From the NCBI RefSeq assembly GCF_000203815.1, contig NW_004457737.1, positions 992,001 to 1,056,000 of the forward strand: DNA of 64,000 nt. Direction: 5' to 3'. The DNA comes from Cavenderia fasciculata. Its lineage: Eukaryota; Evosea; Eumycetozoa; Acytosteliales; Cavenderiaceae. Within the stretch, counting starts at the first letter, position 1. Each line of letters begins with the position of its first letter. Shown here piece by piece: positions 23,059-32,945 of this stretch. The position numbers and the translations under genes are program-made. Under the pieces are notes generated by a model. The model saw only the letters and a list, made by a program, of their open reading frames with translations, did no database searches and had not been told where the DNA came from.

Positions 23059-25685
23059 GAGGGTGGCGTATACCCCACCCACCAGAGAATCTATCTGACG
23101 GGGCTGATTGGAAAACAGCAGTATTTTCCTTTTCCGCACTAGTGCTTGAAAGGGTGCTACCCTTTTTCCCTTTTTCATCAAGTGTCGGGGCAACAATCCT
23201 TTTTAACAGAACTTCTCTGATTTCCACATCAACACACGGTAACCCATCTATCAGACTATCCACCCTCTACAATTTTGATTGATTGATGTAAGGAAAATAA
23301 CAACAGAGGGCAAAGGAAGAGGATGTTCCACAAAGCAAAGAAAGAAAGAAAAAAAAGGAAACACCTGGAAACACCAAAAGGGAGGGACCCCAATTTAATT
23401 TATCCAGATCATCATCATCATCATTTATCTTTATCTATCAACCAACAATCAGATAATAATAACAACTTTAGTTATATATCTATCAACCATCCATCAACCC
23501 ATACATCAAACCCTCAACCAATAATCAATTTGTTAATACCAATCCAATAATTATCTAATCAGGTTAATAGATCTCTTCTTCTTCTTTGTCTAGCCCCTAT
23601 TTTTAAAAGTGTAAGAATAATAGTAATAATATGGTTGGTTACCAATACCCTGTTTCTATTTGTCCCCATCCATTGATCTATTTTTAAAAAGTTTCTCCTT
23701 TATACACAAATCAAACCAAATCCAATCAATCATTATTTTTGTTTTGTTTATCCAATGATCAACCATTTTATCCAATTAATCAAAAGTTTCATAGTTTCTT
23801 CTTGATTAATTACAAAAGCAAGGAGTAGTTTGGTATGTCGTCAAGCCAGTTCTGACTAATATTCCACACACACTCTGCTCATAAACATTCAGTTGATTGG
23901 GTAGTAGTTGGTCGATACACCAACATCAATCAAAACTTAACTGCATTGTTCCATCTTTCTATCGTTTCAATGTACATCAAGATCTAACAGCCCATCACAC
24001 CACCTGAACCGGTTCCCTTTTATTGACGTCAATTAATGCAATTGCTCAATTTGGTGAATTGTTTGATTGTTTTCATCGAAAGAGGTTTTGTTTGTTGTTC
24101 TTGATTTGCTGCAAAAACCAGACAAAGCCCCCCCACTACAATCAAAAAAGGTTCGTCACCCCTCCGATGCAACTCACCCATTTTTGTTTGGCATGAACAC
24201 AGTTGTTTGTTTGCACCCCCCCCAACCCATTCATTTTGACACCCCCTGTCAATCAAAATTTTTAATTAAATTGATCAAGGTCTCGGGGGTATTTTGTACA
24301 CATTGTGTGATGTAAGGGAAGGGGTTTTCCCTATTATGTGACTCTTTCTCTCTCTTTTTTTTTGGAGAGGATAATCAGAGACATACATAAAAAAAGAGAG
24401 AATTAAAGAATGCATGAACAGAGTGAGGGAATGGAACAAGCGGGGGTTGTGTTTTTGTGTGTGTGTGTGTGTGTCGATAGCTAGCAACGTGTGTGTTGTT
24501 GAGTGAGAGTGTGGTTTGTAACAATCATCAATCACTGTTGAGCCACCCACCACAATAACAATTACATCGACAACAACATGGCATTCCTTTCTGTGTTCTC
24601 CCCAATTTCAAATCGTCTACACAATTTATCGACAGTACCACTATTACTTCTACTACTACTACAATAACAATAATAACTCCAGTTTTACAACTACCATCCT
24701 ACCATTTCACCATTCATCCAACAAAATTTCCCACTTGTTTGTGTGTGCCTTCCTACTTCCACTACTTTTGTTGTACCTCACCCATCAGTCTAGCTCTCTC
24801 TACACAATTTGGATGATGACCAAGGCAATTAATTCATCAATCAATCAATCAATCAATTACTTTTTTTTTCATTTCAATAACAATAAGTAACAGTTTGATT
24901 AAGATATTCGACTTGGCCCCACCACTCACTGCCATTCATCTATCTCATTTGATCTATTATCTGTTCTGTACACACTGTTGTTATTTCTTTCAACGCCGCT
25001 CCCCTTTTCTACAACTCACACAACACTCTACCAAGGCAGCAATTAATTAATTCCATTGCCACAACCACCTGTAATTTTATCCTTCCCTTGTAATATATAA
25101 TACCAATACCAATACGGTGATCCATTCATTCTTTCCCCCTTTTTATTGTTCGGTTCGTTTTTTTGTATATAAATGTAAATGTTAATCAATTGGATCGATG
25201 GTTTGGTTTAAACCAAGCCCTTTTTTGTAGCTAACTGGAATCTGTTACAATGAATGGCCCACAATCCATCGAACCATCAAACCATCGAACCATTCAAACT
25301 GACTGACGTTGTTTGCTAACTCTCTCTCTTCCAATCTCATCTCATTCACATCTATATAGGTATATGATTTAGTATTTATTCATTCTCTAGACCCACTTCC
25401 ACCTTCTCCTCCTCCTTGTCCTTTTTATTCTTAGGTATACTTTTGTATCTCTAACTGTATTGTATATTTAGTCAGCATCATAATAATTGATTAATTATTA
25501 TACCCTCTAAACCAACATAAACCATTAAATTGTAATATACCATGTATGTAATAATAATAATAATAGTTGACCCAACCATAATCCAGTGCGAATCCAATTA
25601 ATTAATTAATTAATTTCCATGTTTTTTTTAATTTTTAGAATTATTTATTTCCAACTTTTGATATATATAAAATCTTTTTTTTGGA

Positions 25686-27565
25686 ATGAATAATCAACAT
25701 CAACAATTGGGACCCCACCAAACCATAAAGGGATTTATAACACCGGAGCATTTGGAGTATGGAACTCCAAGTCCATCGCCACCATTATACTACCGACCAA
25801 TATATACACATCAATATGGAGGCCCATACACGCCACGAGGATATGGTATGGATGCACCCCCATGTCCCCCATCTATAGACGAGGACCAGATTCCCATCGC
25901 CGTCGACCCCAAATCCATATTTGAACAAAACCAACGTTTTATGGGAAGAATCGCCTTCCTCGAGGAAGAGATTGTCCGCAAAAAAGACACTATCGACGGA
26001 CTCCAAGTCCAACTATCACGCTACGAGCAGGAAAAGCAAGCCGAAAAGAAAAAGCAAAGCCGTTACTGGACACCAGAAGAGCACAACCGTTTCATCGAGG
26101 CTCTCTCCAAGTTTGGTCACAAGGATGTAAAGGCAATCGCATCGTATGTCGGTAGTCGTAATCCAACTCAAGTACGTACTCATGCCCAGAAATATTTCCT
26201 CAGAATCGATCGTGAACGTCAAAGAAAGCAACAGAGCAAAGATGGCGACAGAGATGCCGACGATAATGATTGGGCAGACACTTATTTTGATGGCGACGAG
26301 AGTCCCAGTCACACCCCCTCTACCAACTCACCATCCTCCAATCCTCCACCCAACCCATTTGCCGCACACTGTCCATCTCCACAATTGTTGACGACCACCA
26401 GCTCCATCACCAACTCACCCATCCAAAAGAAGAAACGTGAATCTGTCACCATCACTGCCACTCAAGCCAAGTCGGCCCCACAACACCGTGAACACGTTAT
26501 CAATATTTTGGCTCAACAAAATATTAATCTTTCAACTTCAGATTATGATAATTTTGCTAGAGGTTTAGTTTCAAATATTGAACAAGATGATGTAAGGAGA
26601 GAAAAAAAAGAAAGTATTTTGTTAAAAAAAGAAAGTATTTATTAATTATTTTTTCTTTTTCTTTTTCTTTTTAGACTCAAACATTGATTAAATCAATTAG
26701 AGATCAATTTTTACCAACCAATTCAATTGAAAATATTGAAAATATATATAGTGCCTTTGTTACAGCTGTTAAATATCATACCATTCAACAAGGACCAACA
26801 CAACCATCACATCAAATTGTACCACCACTTCCACTTCCTCAACTACAAATCCAAGGACAAATGGGACACCATCAAATGTTGACTCCCACCTCACTCCATC
26901 AGAAGCGTGACAGTCCACATCTTTCATCTTCTACATCGTCGTATGGAGTCGCACCAAATATGGAATCATCAAGTCCACACCACCCAGAGAGTCCACACAG
27001 CAATTCACCATCACCATCATCGTCGGCTATGGGCTCCAAGTCACCTAAAAAGAAACTCATGAACGTTACCGTCCCATCAAGAGGATCAGATCCATCGATG
27101 GGATCACCATCGTTGATGACTCCAACCACTCCATCACCATCGTCGGCATTGTCACCATCGTCTCAAGGAATATATGTCCCATACGGCCTACCACAACCAG
27201 GTATGCGTTGGGTATCCTCACCACACCATATCTACCACGGTAGACCAATGGACCCAAGCATGGGTATTCCATACCCACCAACCCCACCCACTCCGCACAT
27301 GCCTCACATGGCTCCAGTCTACTACTCTCCTCACCCAATCCCAGCTGGCATGAATCCAATGGGAGACTCTACACCTCTTTCCGACGATGCACCACACCAC
27401 CACCACCATCACCACCAAGTCCATGGTCCATGGTCTACACTCCCCTATCTTTCAGTCGATTCCACCCCATCTCCTCCCAATTGGTTAAACAATACCATTG
27501 CAAATTTTAATAATACCTCTATTTCTTCTCCAACCCAACATTCTGTTGGTGTTTCTGGTGATTAA
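25686..27565 (+). CDS. MYB transcription factor, SHAQKYF class
   Basis: Nuclear DNA-binding protein with one MYB/SANT repeat of the plant-like SHAQKYF class. Exons: 25686-26591 and 26675-27565; sum 1797 bases, 598 residues. The order is a Pro/Tyr-rich N-terminus, a short coiled coil at about residues 75-115 (FLEEEIVRKKDTIDGLQVQL), then the MYB repeat at about 122-180, with RYWTPEEHNRFIEALSKFG and PTQVRTHAQKYFLRIDRERQ. The consensus SHAQKYF is THAQKYF here. The rest is low complexity, rich in Ser, Pro, His and Met, with a run of eight His near the end and several SPxS-type phosphorylation-like sites. In dictyostelids this class includes developmental regulators. The 5.5 kb gene-poor region upstream may hold its control elements. 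Which member it is cannot be decided here. Confidence 0.93.
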
Positions 27566-28254
27566 GAGAGAGAAAAAAAGATGGAATCATTTTTAAATAA
27601 TAATAATAATAATAGTAATAATAGTCGTCAGTCCCTCCCCTCCCTCCTTTTCTTCCAATAATAATAATAATAATTAATAGTTTTTTTTTTAAAACAACAT
27701 TTTTAAAAATATATATTTTATATTTTATATATTTATCACAACAACAATTATACGTATAAATTGTCACTAAAAACTCACAAAAAAAAAACAAAACAAACTT
27801 GACCAAACCAAACTGATCACCAATCAACCAAACCAACACACACACAATCAACTAACCAAACAAACAAACAACCAAACAACAAACCAAACCAAAAACTAAA
27901 ACAAACTTGACATTTCAACTTGGGCAATATATATGATAGGTAATCATATTTTCAACTTTCCCCAAAAACTCCCCAACACTCCTTTAAACATTCATGACAC
28001 TATGAATGACGATCTTGAAGAAACTAAACACTAAACACAACGGTATCCAGATTTTATTTGGTGGTTTTCACAATAACAACAAAACACAACTTATATAGAA
28101 TAGAATATTTAAATTAAAATAATAATAATAAGAATAATGAAGAGAAATTTTGTAAATATAAAACAAAAAAGTAATAACAAAATTGTAACATTGGAAAAAC
28201 TTAACAAATAAAAGAACAATTATATGTTTTTGCAAAGTATTAATTATTAAGGTT
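27566..28254. other. Convergent 3' intergenic region
   Basis: Lies between the MYB gene's end and the 3' end of the first tandem copy. It has AAT repeats just after the MYB stop (27597-27625, 27657-27675) and then a long A/C-only stretch of CAAAC-type repeats (about 27780-27905). The last 50 bases belong to the duplicated unit shared with the second copy. No gene was seen. Confidence 0.6.
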
Positions 28255-29682
28255 TTATTTATTGTTTGTTGGATTCCAAAAATTTGACCAAAAATCCCAA
28301 GATGATGGGTTTGTTTTTGATGGGTCTGATGCTAGTAACTGATTACATGTTTCAAGACCAGATTTACAGTCTTTCAATTCTTTGAGAAGCTCCGATTCCT
28401 GGAGTGCAGCAAGTTGTTTTATGAGTTCGATTTTTTCTTTCTCGAGGAATGCGTTTTTCAGGTCTGCAGAGTTTGCCGTTGCTTTCCATCTTTCGACGTC
28501 GTTTTGTTGAATGATGATGGTGTTCTCCAATCCAGAGATTTTCTCCTTGTCAATTTTGCTGGCATTCTCCAATCCAGAAATTGTCTTGTTGTTAATTTTA
28601 ATGGTGTCCTCCAATCCAGAGATTTTCTCCTTGTCAATTTTGCTGGCATTCTCCAATCCAGAGATTTTCTCCTTGTCAATTTTGCTGGCATTCTCCAATT
28701 CATAGATTGTCTCATTGTCAGCTTTGCGATTTTTTTTATAAAAAGCCTCTTTATCATCCAAGCCGCTATTACACAATTGCAATGCATGTTGAGTGGTGTT
28801 TGCTAATATTATACATTCATCTATGGAATCTCCCATTTCTTTTTTATCAACCTGGCATTGCGACCATTTTCCTTGCCATAGAAGAGATGAGTTGTGAGCC
28901 CCATCTTGACCGACTGCAAGTCTTGTGACAATACCCAGCAACAGGAATAATATAGCACACAATAGAATAACCTTTAATTTGCTTGTACCACTACCACTGC
29001 CACCACCTAATGGACCAGACGATGGGTCAAGCCATTGGAATGAATTAGTCTGTTTGCCATCGTAAATTTTATCTTTGGTATTTTCCGCATCCATTCCAAA
29101 CCACATTGAGTCTATTCCATAGCATCTACCAAGGTTTTTAAAGATTGGTTGCTTTTCTTCAATCTCTTGTATAAAAACATCCTTTTGATTGACCTCTCTA
29201 TTATTATCAAACACAATAAAAAGTGATAGATTGATTCTACCAACTGCATCAAAAAGAAAAGAAATAGAGTTTGGGTTAGTTTTGGTGATCGTCAGATGAT
29301 ACTACTGTCAACAATCAATAATAAAACCTACCAAGAGAAGAAAGGGTAGCCAAGATTTTAGATATAAGTGGTTGATAATGTCCATTTAATATTTTGTAAT
29401 AGTTTTGAGTCTTTGAGATACACAAACAAGCAGCATCCCTAAAGTTTAGAATAGATATTTAGTATTAGTACTATACTACTTTTTCAATTATATGAAATAG
29501 ATTGATCATTGACTTTAAAGAATGTAGACATACCTTCCATTTCTAAAGAAACCATTCAAATCTGTTGATGGTGTGAGTGTATCAATGTTTACAACTACAA
29601 AGTTTTGAAACTCTTCATTTTGAAACAATTTAGTATAACTATGTGAATCTGCAAAGATCACAACTTTTTGAACTTCTAACAT
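28255..29682 (-). CDS. Unknown membrane/coiled-coil protein, tandem copy A
   Basis: Exons: 29682-29534, 29332-29438 (complement), 29243-28255; sum 1245 bases, 414 residues. The N-terminal domain (about 1-150) starts MLEVQKVVIFADSHSYTKLF, contains FVVVNIDTLTPSTDLNGFF and ILNGHYQPLISKILATLSSL, and looks like a compact alpha/beta fold; I do not recognise it. The segment GRCYGIDSMWFGMD and a Gly/Ser linker follow, then one strong membrane helix at about 175-197 (VILLCAILFLLLGIV). The rest is a coiled coil outside or in the lumen. In it a 14-residue unit, ISGLENASKIDKEK and variants, is repeated about six times (42-base DNA repeats at about 28530-28705). Its neighbour, copy B, shares the N-terminal half, intron positions and promoter. 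There is no signal peptide, so topology is probably single-pass with the N-terminal domain cytosolic. Function is unknown. Confidence 0.85.
28530..28705 (-). repeat. 42-base tandem repeats coding two-heptad coiled-coil units
   Basis: Successive 42-base units encode ISGLENASKIDKEK and close variants, several of them identical at DNA level. Fourteen residues are exactly two heptads, so unit gain or loss keeps the coil in register. The paralogue 30126-31238 lacks the array, which shows that it expanded in this copy after the gene duplication. Confidence 0.9.
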
Positions 29683-30125
29683 CTTCTACTATCTCTGTAT
29701 ATATATATATATAAATAATCTCTATTTGTATAATAATACAATATATTAAAAAAGCAATTAATATCTTCTTCACTGAGTCAAAAAAAAGCTATTTATTAAA
29801 AAAATGAGTCACCCGAAATAGTTTTTGTGGGAATGGCCTATGATCATCGATTGGCTTTTTGTTTGGTCATGATTTACAAGTGTTCTTGAATAATTGATAT
29901 CAATATATAGAGGTTCATTTATTTTATTTACAAATGGTGGTGATGATATCACCTATTATCAAATGATAAACTCTAGAAACAATTATTAATATTCTTGAAT
30001 ACAATATTTAAATTAAAAATAATAGTAATATTATTAAAGAACAATTATGTGTTTTTGAAATTAGTATTATTTATTACGGTTTTGTTTATTTAAAAACCAA
30101 TCAACCCAAGATTTTGTTGATGGAA
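29683..30125. promoter_or_regulatory. Promoter of copy A and 3' flank of copy B
   Basis: The upstream DNA of copy A to about 29940 is clearly similar to that of copy B (31239-31450), including AATAATCTCTATTTGTA and an ATGAGTCA-CCGAA block. TGAGTCA (29805-29811 and again 29774-29780 here, 31343-31349 in copy B) is a classic bZIP/AP-1-type site. From about 30030 on, the DNA is 3' flank of copy B and resembles the 3' flank of copy A. Factor binding is inferred. Confidence 0.55.
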
Positions 30126-31238
30126 TTAATACTTTTCGTATTCTTTTAAACATTTGTTTGATTGTTTCAATTGAACGATTTGACCTTTCAACAATTCAAT
30201 TTCCTTATGTGATTGAGAGATTTGTTGATCGACAGCAATCTCCAACTGAGAGATTTTTTTAGTATAATTAATCTTACAATCTTTGTTTTCAAATTCTAAT
30301 CTAGAGATTGTTTGGTAATTTGTTTTGTGATCCTCCACTAAAAGATTGATTTGTTTTATCAAACTTTGGTTCTCCTCTTCAAATAGTGTTATCTGTCTTT
30401 CCTTTTCTTCAAAAAATTTCTGAATCTGTAGGACTTTGTCGTGATCATAACGGGGAGCTAAGTTACGATCCAGATCTGGACTTCCGAGTTGACCAGTACC
30501 AACAAGTACTTTGACTATACCAAGAAACAGGAATAATAAAGCACACAATATAACCTTTGCGTTGGTTAATGACCTGCTGCTACTACTGGACGATGGGTCA
30601 AGCCATTGGAATGAATTAGTCTGTTTGCCATCGTAAATTTTATCTTTGATAGTTTCCTTATCCATTCCAAACCACATTGAGTCCATTCCATAGCATCTAC
30701 CAAGGTTTTTAAAGATTGGTTGCTTTTCTTCAATCTCTTGCATGAAATCATGTTTTTGATTTACCTCTTTTCTTTTATTTTCAAACACAATAAAAAGTGA
30801 TAGATTGGTTCTACAAACTGCATCAAAAAGAAAGAAGTAGAGTTTGGGTTAGTTTGGTGATCATCGTCAGATGACGCTACTACTGCCAATAAATAAAACC
30901 TACCAAGAGAAGAAAGGGTAGCCAAGATTTTAGATATAAGTGGTTGATAATGTCCATTTAATATTTTGTAATAGTTTTCATTCTTTGAGATACACAAACA
31001 AGCAGCATCCCTAAAGATTAGATTAGATATTGAGTGTTAGTACTATTACTTTATAAATATATATATGACTTTAAACAATGTAGACATACCTTTCATTTTT
31101 AAAGAAACCATTCAAATCTGTTGATGGTGTGAGTGTATCAATGTTTACAACTACAAAGTTTTCAAACTCTTCATTTTGAAACAATTTAGTATAACAATGT
31201 GAATCTGCAAAGATCACAACTTTTTGAACTTCTAACAT
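30126..31238 (-). CDS. Unknown membrane/coiled-coil protein, tandem copy B
   Basis: Exons: 31238-31090, 31010-30904, 30817-30126; sum 948 bases, 315 residues. The first 170 residues are nearly identical to copy A (28255-29682), with the same intron phases and exon 1 and 2 lengths of 149 and 107 bases, so the two arose by recent tandem duplication. Conserved blocks include FVVVNIDTLTPSTDLNGFF, QPLISKILATLSSL, IFKNLGRCYG and KIYDGKQTNSFQWLDPSS. One membrane helix at about 172-192 (AKVILCALLFLFLGIVKVLV) and a C-terminal coiled coil follow. The coil is unrelated in detail to that of copy A and lacks the 14-residue repeats, so the two proteins share the N-terminal domain and differ in the coil. 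No function is recognised. Homoserine kinase lies 214 bases upstream, on the same strand. Confidence 0.85.
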
Positions 31239-31452
31239 CTTCTACTATCTTAGTATAAATATAAATAATCTCTATTTGTAATAAAAGGATAAGAGTATTA
31301 AAAGTAATTAATATCTGGATGAAATGCAAACTATTAAAAAAATGAGTCAGCCGAATTAGTTTTGTGGGAATACTCTAAACGATCAGCTTTTTTTTGATGA
31401 ATTACCAAGTCTTGAATAATTGATATAGAGAGAGAGGTTTATTTATTTACAA

Positions 31453-32529
31453 TTAATTGTGTAGAGGTGGTGTGGTGATGGTAGCACCTAAATTATCAAA
31501 TTCAAGTATCATATGATTTGATTTAATATTGTGTTTTGAGAAATTGTCTTGGCACATGTTGGCAATGGTTTCATAATTGTCATAGGCGAGAAGGAGAACT
31601 GTCGGTCCTGACCCACTGAGACATATACCAAACAAACCATCAATGGCAGTTGACATTTGCAAGAGATCGGCTAGACCAGGTACCAACTTGCTTCGATAAG
31701 GTTGGTGTATCTTGTCCATCAATGAATGTGTTGTCACCTTTTGATAGTTTAAACGGTCTTGTTCTAGTTTTGGAATAGAATCATCACCAAAGGTTGATAA
31801 TAGGTTGGTCAACAATGATATACGTTGTAGATTAAATATAACATCTGATTTGGAGAATGACGATGGTACAGCTGTTCTCGCTTCCATTGTCAATACTTGA
31901 AAATGAGGAATGACAACAACACCCTTTAATAAAGATCGATCTGGTAATGGTGTAGTTTTACATATAGTGTATCCCAGATCTGTAGAACAAACTATATTGA
32001 AACCACCAAATATAGCTGAGGATAGGTTATCTGCCGATGGTTCATACTTGATTGCCATTTGAAAGATGGTGTCTTTGGTCCATGTGGAAGAGTTATTGGT
32101 TAGTTGTTTAGCAATGTAAATAGCAGTGACAATGGTTGCAGCACTACTACCCATACCTCTACCAACAGGTATGTCATTATCAATATCCAACAACACCATC
32201 TTGTCACTTGGAATGATAGTTGATAGATCTTTAACATTAGCTTCCTCTTGAATGATTGAATAGAGTGTTGTTGTTAAAAAGTTCTTATCTACATCGGTAG
32301 GTATGACAGCATCTTGATTATACTCTTTACTACTATAATATTTTAATGTAAACCATTTTGATATCTCTCCTTCTCCTTCTCCTCCTCTTCCTCCTCTATC
32401 TATCAAAGTAACCTTTGTAGTAATATACAACTGTAATGCTAAAGATAATGTATCATATCCACAACCCAAATTAGCACTTGTTCCTGGTACCTTTACAGTG
32501 AATGGTTGAAATAACATTTGCCTATTCAT
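31453..32529 (-). CDS. thrB: Homoserine kinase (GHMP family)
   Basis: Phosphorylates L-homoserine with ATP, the step before threonine synthase in threonine synthesis. Single exon, 358 residues. The GHMP motifs are visible in order: an N-terminal VPGTSANLGCGYDTLSLAL, the ATP-binding loop VGRGMGSSAATIVTAIY near residue 124, and a C-terminal GICLSGSGPTVLLLAY. The length matches bacterial and fungal enzymes, except for a short Gly/Glu-rich insertion near residue 50. Its presence implies that this amoeba keeps at least the kinase step of threonine synthesis. The upstream 220 bases contain one arm of the inverted repeat that is mirrored in the next gene. Confidence 0.95.
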   Translation of the reverse strand: MNRQMLFQPFTVKVPGTSANLGCGYDTLSLALQLYITTKVTLIDRGGRGGEGEGEISKWFTLKYYSSKEYNQDAVIPTDVDKNFLTTTLYSIIQEEANVKDLSTIIPSDKMVLLDIDNDIPVGRGMGSSAATIVTAIYIAKQLTNNSSTWTKDTIFQMAIKYEPSADNLSSAIFGGFNIVCSTDLGYTICKTTPLPDRSLLKGVVVIPHFQVLTMEARTAVPSSFSKSDVIFNLQRISLLTNLLSTFGDDSIPKLEQDRLNYQKVTTHSLMDKIHQPYRSKLVPGLADLLQMSTAIDGLFGICLSGSGPTVLLLAYDNYETIANMCQDNFSKHNIKSNHMILEFDNLGATITTPPLHN

Positions 32530-32611
32530 CTTCTACCTCTAAAGATAATGTGTTTGGTTAAAATTTATGCACAAGCACACTTTACACTTTGTTTTTTTTG
32601 GAACTTTTTAA

Positions 32612-32945
32612 AAATTTAATGGATTATTAAATAAACCACAGAACCAATCGATGGGTTCAATTAATTAATTATTTATTAATTAACTTGTTTGTATTATTAT
32701 AATTAGGTAGGTAGGTAGGTAGGTTTGTTGGATATATTAGAGGAGATTCTTCTAGAATGAATAACCACCTTGATCACCAAACATTTGAATAATCTTGGCA
32801 TTGTTGGGATTAACTTGACCGAGCCAGTCTGGGTGGTCGTTCATGATCTGGTTCCATAGATTGGCACCAATCAAAGCATTAGCTTGTTGATTTGGATGAA
32901 ACCCATCGATTGGTTCTGTGGTTTATTTAATAATCCATTAAATTT
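32612..32945. repeat. Perfect 46-base inverted repeat around the last exon of acyloxyacyl hydrolase
   Basis: Bases 32612-32657 and 32900-32945 are exact reverse complements, with 242 bases between. The right arm covers the last 28 bases of the final intron, the 3' splice site and the first 16 bases of the last exon. The left arm is beyond that gene's stop, about 83 bases upstream of the homoserine kinase start. The whole last exon thus lies between the arms. There are no mismatches over 46 bases, which means a young inverted duplication or ongoing gene conversion. Confidence 0.95.

Larger units (their letters stand above)
20149..25685. other. 5.5 kb region without a convincing gene
   Basis: An unusually long gene-free stretch for this gene-dense window. 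It consists of AT-rich, repeat-laden DNA broken by islands of near-balanced composition: about 21080-21360, 21464-21990, 22560-22680, 22850-23260 and 24100-24560. Several islands carry perfect inverted repeats of 6-10 bases and are listed separately. Open frames of 60-127 codons occur on both strands but overlap each other, resemble no family known to me and mostly lack introns or codon bias. The last 1.2 kb before 25686, with ATTA and AAT repeats and T tracts, is the probable MYB gene promoter. Long 5' regions are known for developmental regulators in dictyostelids. Confidence 0.5.

Noticed and set aside
23033-23263. 76-codon minus-strand frame
   Set aside because: No recognisable domain and no codon bias, and it overlaps the hairpin cluster. 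Kept only as a note in the regional entries.
24029-24553. 75- and 92-codon minus-strand frames
   Set aside because: Built on C-runs and GT repeats (His-Thr-His-Thr stretches); typical chance frames in simple sequence.
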